From: Thermoleophilaceae bacterium
GTDB lineage: Bacteria; Actinomycetota; Thermoleophilia; Solirubrobacterales; Thermoleophilaceae
Direction of reading: 5' to 3'
Assembly: GCA_013696905.1 (NCBI GenBank)
Contig: JACCXP010000265.1
Span: 1-12,647 of the forward strand
DNA: 12,647 nt
The translations under genes and the position numbers were made by a program. This document shows positions 1 through 7,340 of the stretch, piece by piece (position 1 is the stretch's first letter; each line of letters opens with the position of its first letter). The notes under the pieces are model-generated. The model was given only the letters and a program-made list of their open reading frames with translations. It was not told the origin of the DNA and searched no databases.

Positions 1-2
1 GC

Positions 3-1490
3 CCGCAAGCGCCCGCGCCCGCTGGAATCGCCGCGCGCCTCGAGGCGCTGGCGACCCGCCGCAACGCCCTGCTGCTGCTCGGCGCGGCCGTGCTGGGGGC
101 GCTCGCGCTGTTCGTGCTGCGCCCGACCTATCCAAACTACGACTCCTACTACACGCTGCTGTGGGGCGAGGAGCTCGCGGCCGGGCGGCTGCCCGACTAC
201 GACGTCCTGCGCACGCCGACGCCACACCCGCTCGCGACCGTGGTGGCCGCCGCGCTGTCGCTCTCAGGCGATGCGGCCGACCGCGTGCTCGTGCTGCTCA
301 CGCTCGGCGCCCACCTAGCCCTGCTCGCCCTGCTCTTTCGCCTGACCCAGCTCCTGCTCGGCACGCTCGTCGCGCTCGTGGCGGTCGCGGTGCTGCTCAC
401 GCGCACCGACCTCGAGTTCTTCACCCTGCGCGCGATCGTCGACGTGCCGTTCCTGGCGCTTGTGTTCGCCGCCGCCGTGCTCGAGCTCGAGCGCCCCCGG
501 CGCGGCTTGGCGGTGCTCGTGCCGCTGCTCCTTGCGGGGCTGCTTCGCCCCGAGGCGTGGGTTCTGTCGGGCGCCTACGTGCTGTGGCTGTGGCCGCGCG
601 TCGGCCTGCGCGGCTTCCTGGCCTACGGCACGCTCACCACGCTCGCGCCGCTGACCTGGTTCGCGGCCGACTGGATCGTCACCGGCGAGCCGCTCTACTC
701 GCTGACCTCGACGCGCGAGGTCGCCGGGCAGTTCCAGCGCCAGCGCACCGTCGGCGAGGCGCTGCTGCTGATCCCCGACTACATCGGCGGCAACGAGAAG
801 ATCGTCAACGTCGTCGCCGGCGGCCTCGGCGGGCTGGTCGCGCTGTGGATCCTGCGCGCCCGGGCGGCACTTCCGCTCGCGCTCGCGGGGATCGGCATCG
901 CCGTCTTCCTGGCGATCGCGGCCGCCGGGCTGTCGGTCATCCCGCGCTACCTCGTCATCCCGTCGCTCGTGCTCAACCTCTGCGTGGCGGCTGCGCTCGC
1001 CGGCTGGACGCTCGTGCGCGAGCCACGCGCGCGGCGCGTGGCGATTGGCGTCGCGCTGCTGACGCTCGCGCTGTACGCCTTCCGCGCTCCGGCCCTCTTC
1101 AAGGACCTCCAGAAGCTCAACGGCCAGACCTTCTATGTCCAGAACCAGCACCGCGCCCTCAAGGCGCTGGTTGCGGAGGGCCGTGTCGCGAGCCTGCTGC
1201 GCTCGTGCGCGCCGGTCACCGTCCCGACCCACTCGGCGATCCCCGTGATCCGCTACCAGACCGGGCTCGGCAAGGAGCGCTTCGAGGCCTCGATCGCCCA
1301 GCAGCGCCCGCCGGAGCGCGGCCTGCTCCTGGTCGGCCGCTCGTTCAACTTCGAGCCGGCAGCCGCTCGCGCGACGATCGGCGCATCGTCGCGGTCGGCG
1401 CGCAGGTGGTGGTCGAACTATCCGCTGTCGACGTTCGAGCCGGTGGCGGCGAACGCGTGGTGGCGCGTCTACGCGAGCGGCTGCGGGTGA
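3..1490 (+). CDS. GT-C type polytopic glycosyltransferase, 5'-truncated by the window edge
   Basis: Probable integral membrane glycosyltransferase (GT-C fold) that would transfer a sugar from a lipid-phosphate donor on the outer face of the membrane; donor and acceptor are unknown. The frame is open to the left edge. A GTG at 90 is in frame but falls inside the first hydrophobic helix, so the true start is probably upstream of the window; 3 is only the first in-frame base. Counting from that GTG, an acidic residue lies just after the first helix in NYDSYY (D18), and a second follows in RAIVDVPF (D118). This two-acid loop pattern is typical of GT-C enzymes. About ten hydrophobic segments follow, then a soluble tail ending in RVYASGCG, a C-terminus similar to those of the two glycosyltransferases at 5664-9049. 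It lacks their N-terminal DE motif, so it belongs to another subfamily. Its TGA is 7 bp from the stop of the converging gene. Confidence 0.8.
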   Translation, partial: PQAPAPAGIAARLEALATRRNALLLLGAAVLGALALFVLRPTYPNYDSYYTLLWGEELAAGRLPDYDVLRTPTPHPLATVVAAALSLSGDAADRVLVLLTLGAHLALLALLFRLTQLLLGTLVALVAVAVLLTRTDLEFFTLRAIVDVPFLALVFAAAVLELERPRRGLAVLVPLLLAGLLRPEAWVLSGAYVLWLWPRVGLRGFLAYGTLTTLAPLTWFAADWIVTGEPLYSLTSTREVAGQFQRQRTVGEALLLIPDYIGGNEKIVNVVAGGLGGLVALWILRARAALPLALAGIGIAVFLAIAAAGLSVIPRYLVIPSLVLNLCVAAALAGWTLVREPRARRVAIGVALLTLALYAFRAPALFKDLQKLNGQTFYVQNQHRALKALVAEGRVASLLRSCAPVTVPTHSAIPVIRYQTGLGKERFEASIAQQRPPERGLLLVGRSFNFEPAAARATIGASSRSARRWWSNYPLSTFEPVAANAWWRVYASGCG

Positions 1491-1497
1491 GGGCCCC

Positions 1498-3966
1498 TCA
1501 CCAGGAGACGACGTTGAGGATGTTCGAGTAGTCGTCTGACCACGGCTCCGCCGAGGCCCCCGTCGCGCACGGGCGCCAGCGGGCGCGCTCGCGCGGAAGG
1601 CGGCCGAGGTCCGAGCGGCTGCGAGCGAGCATCACCCAGTGCGAGAGCGTCTTGCCCGGTTGGGGCTGCCCGCGCCGATCGGTCGCGGTGTCGATGCGCG
1701 AGAAGCACGCCATGCGGGTGGCCCGGCCGAGGTCGCCGAGCACCGGCTCGAGCTCCAGGTAACGGTTCGAGATATGAAAGGCGAGCACGCCGCCGGGCGC
1801 GAGGCGCGCGCGGTAGAGCTCGATCGCCTGCTGGGTGAGCAGGTGGGTCGGGATCGCGTCTGACGAGAAGGCGTCGAGGGTGATCAGCCCGTAGCGGCTG
1901 CGCGGCTCGCGGGCGAGCGAGATGCGCGCGTCGCCGAGCACGACGTCGAATGAGCCGCGGCATTCGCTCAGGAACGTGAACAGGCGTGGGTTGCGCGCGA
2001 TCCGCTCGACCAGCGGATCGATCTCGTAGAAGGTCCAGCGCTCGCCGCGGCGGCTGTGGCAGGCCATCGAGCCCGTGCCGAGCCCGACGACGGCGGAGTT
2101 GCGCGTGAGCCCCCGGCGCCGGAGCACGTTCACGACCTCGCCGACTGGGCTCGTCGGGTGGTAGTAGGTGATCGGCACGAGCGGCTGACCGGGCAGCCTG
2201 AGCTGGGCGCCGTGCAGCGTCGTGCCGTTCAGCAGGCGCTTGTAGCGCCCGTCGCCGTAGCTCTCGACCTTGAGGTCGCTGAAGAAGGAGCGGTCGGACT
2301 CGATCACGAGCGTCGACGTGCTCATGGCGATCGCAGCGGCGACGAACACCGCGCCCACCGACAAGCCGAAGCGCAACGGCCGCCCGACCATCGCGAGGCA
2401 GCCGATCGCCATCAGGCCGTAGACGACGTTGCGCCGGGTCGACGGATCGCCGGCGTTCTCGGCGCCGAGCATGTACAGCGCGGCCAGCAGCACAGCGCCG
2501 ATCACGAGCGGCAGGATCACGTCGAGTCGGAGCTCGAGCGCGGCGGTGCGCTCGCGCGTGGGCGCCGCCGGCGGCGAGCTGCCGGCCGGCTCGATCTTGC
2601 GCCCGAGCAGCATCGAGGCGAGGAACTCGCGCCCGCGCTCGAGCGATCCGGCCATCGCTCCCGCCGGCAGGCACAGGCAGGCGAGCACGACGGCGAGCGG
2701 GTACTCGGTGCGACCGTCGAAGACGAGCGGTGCGATCAGTGCGTTGAACGTGCCGCCGAGCGCGCCGCCGAGCGCGAGCCAGAGGTAGAAGCCGGTCAGG
2801 AAGCGCGGGTGTGGGCGCTCGCTGGCCAATCGCCCGTGGCAGACGAGCGCCGCCACGAAGAAGAAGACCAGGTGCAGCACGAGGATCAGCCGGAACGGCG
2901 TGCGCAGCTCGTAGATGAGCGCGATCGCGAGCACGAGGGCGAGCGGCGGCAGCAGGTAGAGGCTGACGCGGTAGACGATCGGCGCCCGCGTCGCCGGCGA
3001 GAAGACGATGATGAAGCTGAGCAGGTAGAGCGAGAGCGGGATCACCCACAGCAACGGGATCGGGGCGAGGTCGGTGGTCAGGAAGCCGGTCACCCCGAGC
3101 ATCAGGCTCGAGGGCACGAAGCCGAGCGCCGCCCATCGCAGGCCCGTCACGAGCGTCGGTCGCTCGGCGGGGTCTGGCTCCGCCTCCATCGGGTCCGCGA
3201 CGGCGTGGTCGGCGATCGTCGAGGCCGACAGGAACAGCGTCGCAGCGCAGGCCAGCACGAGCGCGAACAGCAGTCCATAGCCGATTCCCCACAGCGCTCC
3301 CTGCTCGCCGAGCCGCAGCTGCGGCTCGGCCGCGAGCGGATAGCCGACGAGGCCGATGATGCTGCCGACGTTGCTGGCGCGGTATAGGAAGTAGGGGTCC
3401 GCGGCGCGCGGGTGGTCCATCGCCGCAAGCCAGCGCTGCACCATCGGGGCGGTCGAGGCGACGACGAAGAACGGCAGCCCGACGGTCGTCGCGAGGACGC
3501 CGAGCAGCCAGAAGATCTCGCCTCCCTGCGGCGGGCCCGAGCCCGCCGGGACGCCGATCGGCAGCAAGACGAGCGGGATCGCCATCACGATCAGGTGCAC
3601 GAGCGCCTGACGCCTGACGCCGAGGCGGCGGATCGCGACGTGCGCATAGAGGTACGCGCCGAGCAGCGACAGCTGGAAGAACATCTGCGTCACGTTCCAG
3701 ACGGCGGGAGTGCCGCCGGCGAGCGGGAGCAGGAAGCGCGCGATCATCGGCTGGATCAGGAAGACGAGCGCCGCGCTTACGAGCAGCGTCGCCGAGAAGA
3801 GGACGACGACCAGCAGGTCGGGCGGAGGCCGGCGGCCCGAGCCCTGCCGGCGATCGCCCGTGCCCGGGTCGCCGGGGCCCGACGCGGTCGGTGGCGCGGG
3901 CGCCGAGGGCGCCGAGGAGGAGGCCATCACGATGTTTCGCCGCTCGGGTGAGTTGTCGCTTCCCAT
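1498..3966 (-). CDS. Polytopic membrane protein fused to a spermidine-synthase-like methyltransferase-fold domain
   Basis: A protein of 822 residues resembling the family annotated as fused MFS/spermidine synthase. Its role is unclear; an aminopropyl- or methyl-transfer reaction coupled to the membrane is only a family guess. After a hydrophilic, Pro/Ser/Gly-rich N-terminus of about 50 residues come roughly a dozen hydrophobic segments (to about residue 560). A soluble Rossmann domain follows with GLGTG (about 628-632), an acidic strand end YEID (about 647-650), LGDAR and DAFSSD (about 698-703), and WSDDYSN near the C-terminus. DAFSSD sits where aminopropyltransferases have their catalytic Asp loop, but the usual DP-x-GP sequence is absent. 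I chose the ATG at 3966 because AAGGGGG lies just upstream; a TTG at 4065 would add 33 low-complexity residues, and an ATG at 3927 is a weaker alternative. It diverges from the crotonase gene and converges on the glycosyltransferase gene. Confidence 0.85.
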   Translation of the reverse strand: MGSDNSPERRNIVMASSSAPSAPAPPTASGPGDPGTGDRRQGSGRRPPPDLLVVVLFSATLLVSAALVFLIQPMIARFLLPLAGGTPAVWNVTQMFFQLSLLGAYLYAHVAIRRLGVRRQALVHLIVMAIPLVLLPIGVPAGSGPPQGGEIFWLLGVLATTVGLPFFVVASTAPMVQRWLAAMDHPRAADPYFLYRASNVGSIIGLVGYPLAAEPQLRLGEQGALWGIGYGLLFALVLACAATLFLSASTIADHAVADPMEAEPDPAERPTLVTGLRWAALGFVPSSLMLGVTGFLTTDLAPIPLLWVIPLSLYLLSFIIVFSPATRAPIVYRVSLYLLPPLALVLAIALIYELRTPFRLILVLHLVFFFVAALVCHGRLASERPHPRFLTGFYLWLALGGALGGTFNALIAPLVFDGRTEYPLAVVLACLCLPAGAMAGSLERGREFLASMLLGRKIEPAGSSPPAAPTRERTAALELRLDVILPLVIGAVLLAALYMLGAENAGDPSTRRNVVYGLMAIGCLAMVGRPLRFGLSVGAVFVAAAIAMSTSTLVIESDRSFFSDLKVESYGDGRYKRLLNGTTLHGAQLRLPGQPLVPITYYHPTSPVGEVVNVLRRRGLTRNSAVVGLGTGSMACHSRRGERWTFYEIDPLVERIARNPRLFTFLSECRGSFDVVLGDARISLAREPRSRYGLITLDAFSSDAIPTHLLTQQAIELYRARLAPGGVLAFHISNRYLELEPVLGDLGRATRMACFSRIDTATDRRGQPQPGKTLSHWVMLARSRSDLGRLPRERARWRPCATGASAEPWSDDYSNILNVVSW

Positions 3967-4129
3967 ATGCCCCCTTCGGCCGCGTGCTCCGCGGCGACAG
4001 CCGCCGGTCGCCCCCCAGAGCCTGCACGATGGCCGGCGAGCTGGCGGAGTCGCATAGTCAAACAACTTTCGCCGGCTCGCGCGTCACGCCCAAGGCCGAT
4101 GAGCCTTAGACGCTTGTACGCTGCGTGCG
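3967..4129. promoter_or_regulatory. Divergent intergenic region between the membrane/SpeE-like gene and the crotonase gene
   Basis: This 163-bp spacer separates two divergent starts and must hold both promoters. It includes a locally AT-richer patch around 4053-4070. For the leftward gene, AAGGGGG (reverse complement of about 3970-3977) is a plausible Shine-Dalgarno. For the rightward gene see the separate -10 candidate at 4117-4122. AAGGC-N6-GCCTT (4092-4107) is a short perfect inverted repeat at about the -35 position of that promoter and could be an operator. I see no RNA gene or open frame of substance here. Confidence 0.45.
4117..4122 (+). promoter_or_regulatory. Candidate -10 element for leaderless transcription of the crotonase gene
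   Basis: TACGCT fits the TANNNT pattern of actinobacterial -10 elements and ends 7 bases before the ATG at 4130, the usual spacing for a transcript that starts at the A of the start codon. In keeping with this, there is no Shine-Dalgarno directly upstream of the ATG. I see no convincing -35 hexamer. The call rests on spacing and a loose consensus only. Confidence 0.3.
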
Positions 4130-4936
4130 ATGACTCTCGTGCGGCGTGAGCTTGCCTCCGGAAAGCTTCGGCTCGAGGAGCCCACGGCCGGGGTCACCCG
4201 CATCACCGTGCGCAACCGCGACAAGCGCGGGATGCTCGACCAGGAGATCCTCGACGCGCTCGCGACGACGCTCCCGACGCTCACCGCTCAGTGCCTGATC
4301 GTGACCGGCGAGGGCAATCACTTCTCGGCCGGCTACGACATCGAGGCGCTGCACGAGCGGCCGCCAACCGGCGCGGCCGAAGGCCTCATGTCGCATCCTT
4401 CGAACGCCGCCCTCCAGGCGATCGAGCGCTACCCGTACCCGGTGCTCGCCGCGCTCAACGGGCACACCGTCGGCGGGGGGCTCGAGCTGGCGATGGCGTG
4501 CGACCTGCGCGTCGCCTCGCGCGACGCGAGCCTGGCGATGACGCCGGGCAAGCTCGGGCTCGTCTACTCGCACACCGGGCTGCGGCGCTTCCTGGACGTC
4601 TGCGGCCTTGCCAACACCAACGAGATGTTCTTCCTCGCGACGCCCGTCGACGCAGAGCGAGCGCGTGAGATGGGGCTCGTCAACTGCGTCGTCGACGCGG
4701 ACGAGGTCGAGCGCACCGCGCTCTCGATGGCCGAGCAGATCTGCGCCACGGCACCGCTCGCCGTGTCCGGCAACAAGCAGGCCATCCGCACTATCCGAGC
4801 CGAGCTGTCGCGCCTGCCCGACGACGTCGAGCGGGACCTGGTCGACCTCAGCGCCGCCCGCGTCGCCTCGGCCGACTTCGCCGAGGCGCAGAAGGCGTTC
4901 GTCGAGAAGCGCCCGCCGACGTGGAAGGGGCGCTAG
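4130..4936 (+). CDS. Crotonase-fold acyl-CoA enzyme, methylmalonyl-CoA decarboxylase-like
   Basis: A 268-residue cytoplasmic enzyme of the enoyl-CoA hydratase/isomerase superfamily. The first oxyanion-hole segment is HFSAGYDI (about 64-71) and the second is HTVGGGLELAMACDLR (about 112-127), with Glu119 at the position of hydratase Glu144. The second hydratase Glu (in the PE motif of rat Glu164) is replaced by Gly140 in AMTPGKLGLVY. The surrounding MTP..LG..Y pattern, with Tyr146, matches as I recall it E. coli methylmalonyl-CoA decarboxylase (ScpB/YgfG), where Glu113 and Tyr140 lie at the same spacing. The C-terminal FVEKRPPTWKGR also resembles that enzyme. A classical hydratase therefore looks less likely; a decarboxylase or another crotonase reaction is more plausible, but the substrate is unproven. 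The ATG has no clear Shine-Dalgarno and may be leaderless. The TAG stop shares a CTAG with the converging exporter gene. Confidence 0.9.
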   Translation: MTLVRRELASGKLRLEEPTAGVTRITVRNRDKRGMLDQEILDALATTLPTLTAQCLIVTGEGNHFSAGYDIEALHERPPTGAAEGLMSHPSNAALQAIERYPYPVLAALNGHTVGGGLELAMACDLRVASRDASLAMTPGKLGLVYSHTGLRRFLDVCGLANTNEMFFLATPVDAERAREMGLVNCVVDADEVERTALSMAEQICATAPLAVSGNKQAIRTIRAELSRLPDDVERDLVDLSAARVASADFAEAQKAFVEKRPPTWKGR

Positions 4937-5550
4937 GCGCCGGTTCTGGCGACAGCGAGCTTCGCGCTCAGCGCGACGAATGAGCCGGCAAACACACGAC
5001 GCATCCATGCGAGCACCCGAGGGCGCGTGCTGACCTGCTCTCTCACTGCCGCCGCGAACACGCCGTAGATGCAGAAGATGACGAGGGTTATCAGCATGAA
5101 GACCGCGCTCAGCTCGAGCATGCGCAAGAGCCCGTGTGGGTCACGGGGGCTCACGAACTGCGGCAGGAAGGCGAAGAAGAAGGTCGTGAGCTTCGGGTTG
5201 AGGATGTTGATCACGATCCCCGTTGTGATCGTCTTCCTCGAGGAGCCGGGCGCATCCTCCTGCTCTACTGCGAGCGCGCCGTCGTCCTTGAGCATGGTCC
5301 ACGCCATGTAGAGGAGGTAAGCCACGCCCAGGTACTTGAGGACTCCGAACGCGACCGCGCTCGTGTGCAGGAGCGCGGCGAGACCTGTGATCGCGGCGGC
5401 CATGTGAGGAACGATGCCAAGCGTGCATCCGATCGCGGCAACGACGCTCGCGCGGGCGCCGCGCGTAAAGCCGGCCGCCAGCGTGTAGACGACACCGGTG
5501 CCGGGCGTGGCGACGACGATGAGCGAGATCAACAGAAACTCGACGCTCAT
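4933..5550 (-). CDS. LysE/RhtB-family exporter
   Basis: A 205-residue inner-membrane protein of the LysE/RhtB amino-acid exporter superfamily, whose members export amino acids or related metabolites; the substrate cannot be read from sequence. It has the usual family length and about six hydrophobic segments. The N-terminal signature is VATPGTGVVYTLAAGFTRG, with Thr where many members have Pro (PGPG). The mid-protein NPKLTTFFFAFLPQFV matches the family's conserved loop and helix. The start is the ATG at 5550, preceded by an excellent Shine-Dalgarno, GGAGGAAA, with the GGAGG core 8 bases away. The same frame stays open upstream into the neighbouring glycosyltransferase region, but that is not coding. 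The gene follows the two glycosyltransferases on the same strand after 113 bp and seems to have its own promoter with two dyads. It ends in a CTAG shared with the crotonase gene. Confidence 0.9.
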   Translation of the reverse strand: MSVEFLLISLIVVATPGTGVVYTLAAGFTRGARASVVAAIGCTLGIVPHMAAAITGLAALLHTSAVAFGVLKYLGVAYLLYMAWTMLKDDGALAVEQEDAPGSSRKTITTGIVINILNPKLTTFFFAFLPQFVSPRDPHGLLRMLELSAVFMLITLVIFCIYGVFAAAVREQVSTRPRVLAWMRRVFAGSFVALSAKLAVARTGA

Positions 5551-5555
5551 CGCGC

Positions 5556-5563
5556 TTTCCTCC
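5556..5563 (-). promoter_or_regulatory. Shine-Dalgarno of the LysE-type exporter gene
   Basis: On the minus strand this reads GGAGGAAA, followed by 5 bases and then the ATG at 5550. It is the strongest ribosome-binding site in the window and fixes the exporter start against the long open frame upstream. Confidence 0.8.
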
Positions 5564-5600
5564 GACAGACGAACACCGCCAGCCTCTCTACTCGCGATCT

Positions 5601-5631
5601 CGGAAGGTTCCGTCTTAGCGCGACGAGTCGC
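5601..5631. promoter_or_regulatory. Two dyads over a candidate promoter of the exporter gene
   Basis: Two perfect inverted repeats of identical design lie here: CGGAA-GG-TTCCG (5601-5612) and GCGAC-GA-GTCGC (5620-5631). Their centres are 19 bp apart, so they lie on roughly the same face of the helix. Read on the minus strand, TTGCTT (5635-5640), 17 bases and TAAGAC (5612-5617) form a plausible promoter. One dyad falls in the spacer and the other at the likely transcription start. This is a typical repressor layout, but the arm sequences differ from each other, so they need not bind the same protein. Confidence 0.35.
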
Positions 5632-5640
5632 ACAAAGCAA
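5612..5640 (-). promoter_or_regulatory. Candidate sigma-70-type promoter for the exporter gene
   Basis: On the minus strand, TTGCTT (5635-5640), a 17-base spacer and TAAGAC (5612-5617) each match three of six consensus positions, a fair match for such GC-rich DNA. It predicts a transcript start near 5605 and a leader of about 55 bases before the ATG at 5550. No regulator gene is adjacent. Confidence 0.35.
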
Positions 5641-5663
5641 GGCCGGCGGACCACGATCGGTGG

Positions 5664-7340
5664 TTAGCCGCACCCCCGTAGACGGTAGACCTCGACCACC
5701 GGCCCCGGCCGCGCATAGGCCGCCGGCTGGTAGTTGAACGAGAGGTCGTAGTTGAACTCGACCGGCTCCGCGCCTGGGCCGAACGGTGAGAAGAGTGCGC
5801 GACGTTCGCCCTCGCGGGCGAGGCGCGCGTAGTAGGCGCGCGCGCCCGGCAGGCCGGCCTTGAGCCCGCGCTGCTTCTGATTCGAGCCCGTCACCACCCA
5901 GCAGTAGCGCTCGCCGCGGTAGCGCTCGACGAGCTGCGGTCGCAGGCGCGCCTCGTAGGCCTGGAAGGGGCGCTTGACGCGCCAGCGCTCGAAGCGCTCC
6001 GGGCCCGCTCGGTCGCCGACGCGCAGGAACCCGTCCGGCAGGAACGGCTCGACGACGACTCGCGACCCCCGTGCCACGTTGCGCTCGAGCCAGTCGCGGG
6101 CCTGCGCGCGGGTGTCCTCGCGGGCGAGCACCCTGTCGACCCTCAAGCTCGCGACGAGCCCCTGTGCGACGAGCGCGAGCGCCAGCACGGCGAGCACGGC
6201 GGGCCGCAGCCGCGGCCGCGCCGGCAACGCGTCCGCGAGCACGACGGCGGCGTAGGCGGCCATGATCGCGAGCACCGGGTAGACCGGCAGGATCCAGCGC
6301 GCGAAGAAGCGCCCCTGCCCGGACAGGAAGACGACGAAGACGGCGGGGAACGCGAGCAGCAGGAGCGCCCGCCGCGGCGCTCGCCAGAGCGCAAGCCCGG
6401 CCCCCGCGAGCGCCGCGAGCGCCGGTGCCCAGCCGAGCCCCCAGGTCAGCGTCCAGGCGTAGTAGAGCGGCGCCGGCACGGCGTCCTGGCCGAGCTTGGC
6501 GGTGCTCGCCTGGCCAGACTGCCCGCCGAGCTGCGAGCGGAACTCCGCGAAGTCGAGCACCGCGAACGGGTTCAGCGCCACGAACGCGAGCGTGAACGCG
6601 ACGCCCGCCCCCGCGAGCCCGAGCGCCGCCCGCGTCAGCGTGTCGCGGCGCTCGAGCACGCGCTCGAGCGCGGCGAGGCCGAGCGTGACCACCATCGCCC
6701 CGGCGGTGTACTTGACGGCGCAGGCGGCGCCGAGCGCGAGCCCCGCGAGTCCCCAGTCGAGCGCCCGGCCGCGTTCGTAGACGGCGAGGCAGAGGACGAG
6801 CGCCACGGACACCGGAACGAGCGTGACGACGTCGTTGAGCGCCTGCTTGGAGTAGAAGACCGGCAAGAAGGCGAAGGCGATGAGCGCCGCCGCCACGAGC
6901 CCGACACGGCGGTCGAAGAAGCGGGCGCCCGCCACGAAGACGAGGCCGACGACAAGCGTGGCGATCAGCGCCACGGTCACGCGTGCGGCGAGGTAGGCCG
7001 TCGTCGGATCGGCCACGAACGCGCGCTGGAAGCCCCCGTCCGCGAAGCCGAGGCGGTAGATCAGCGCCAGCAGGTATGTCAGCGCCGGCGGGTTCTCGAA
7101 GTAGCCCGGGTTGAGCGAGCCGCCGAGCATCTGCACGGCGATCGGCACGAAGTGGAGCTCCTCGTCGGCGTTGTAGGCCCAGGGCAGGCCGTGGTCGATC
7201 GACCGCAGGCGCAGCGCGACTGCGGCGAGCAGGAGCGCGCCCAGCAGGAGCGTCGTGGCGGCGGGGCCGGGGACATTGGTAAGCGTGCGGCCCCGTTCGC
7301 GAATCGTGGCCGGCTCCCGCGGCGCGGCCCGCGCGCTCAC
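5664..7340 (-). CDS. Family-39-like (ArnT/PMT type) membrane glycosyltransferase, second of a tandem pair
   Basis: A 558-residue polytopic GT-C enzyme, expected to move a sugar from a polyprenyl-phosphate donor to an extracytoplasmic acceptor; neither is identifiable. After a basic N-terminus comes a helix (about 27-44) and then the loop AYNADEELHF with the Asp59-Glu60 pair expected at the GT39 active site, then NPGYFENP. A second conserved acidic loop is FYSKQALND (Asp170). KYTAG (about 210-214) and GRFFARWILPVYP are shared with the upstream paralogue. About ten hydrophobic segments are followed by a soluble C-terminal domain of roughly 140 residues ending YARPGPVVEVYRLRGCG. The start is the GTG at 7340 within a GTGA overlap with the upstream stop, with GGAG 8 bases before it, so it is probably translationally coupled. 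It likely forms an operon with the gene at 7337-9049; the two enzymes may act successively on one glycan or on alternative acceptors. Confidence 0.88.
   Translation of the reverse strand: MSARAAPREPATIRERGRTLTNVPGPAATTLLLGALLLAAVALRLRSIDHGLPWAYNADEELHFVPIAVQMLGGSLNPGYFENPPALTYLLALIYRLGFADGGFQRAFVADPTTAYLAARVTVALIATLVVGLVFVAGARFFDRRVGLVAAALIAFAFLPVFYSKQALNDVVTLVPVSVALVLCLAVYERGRALDWGLAGLALGAACAVKYTAGAMVVTLGLAALERVLERRDTLTRAALGLAGAGVAFTLAFVALNPFAVLDFAEFRSQLGGQSGQASTAKLGQDAVPAPLYYAWTLTWGLGWAPALAALAGAGLALWRAPRRALLLLAFPAVFVVFLSGQGRFFARWILPVYPVLAIMAAYAAVVLADALPARPRLRPAVLAVLALALVAQGLVASLRVDRVLAREDTRAQARDWLERNVARGSRVVVEPFLPDGFLRVGDRAGPERFERWRVKRPFQAYEARLRPQLVERYRGERYCWVVTGSNQKQRGLKAGLPGARAYYARLAREGERRALFSPFGPGAEPVEFNYDLSFNYQPAAYARPGPVVEVYRLRGCG

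Noticed and set aside
90..92. GTG at 90 as the true start of the left-edge glycosyltransferase
   Set aside because: It falls within the first hydrophobic helix, and the frame continues upstream with a basic segment before that helix, so the start is most likely outside the window.
2056..3387. 443-codon plus-strand frame antisense to the membrane/SpeE-like gene
   Set aside because: Arg/Glu/Gln/His-rich low-complexity translation typical of antisense frames in GC-rich DNA; no domain recognised.
1469..4027. 852-codon open frame on the minus strand overlapping the membrane/SpeE-like gene
   Set aside because: It is a frame-shifted shadow: its translation is dominated by Arg, Ala and Pro with no helices or motifs, while the other frame gives a coherent protein.
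3967..4065. TTG start at 4065 extending the membrane/SpeE-like protein by 33 residues
   Set aside because: The added residues are low-complexity Arg/Gly, and the ATG at 3966 has a Shine-Dalgarno-like AAGGGGG.
5651..5666. Terminator after the glycosyltransferase pair
   Set aside because: CCAC-N5-GTGG next to the stop has only 4-bp arms and no T-rich tract follows on the minus strand; too weak to call.
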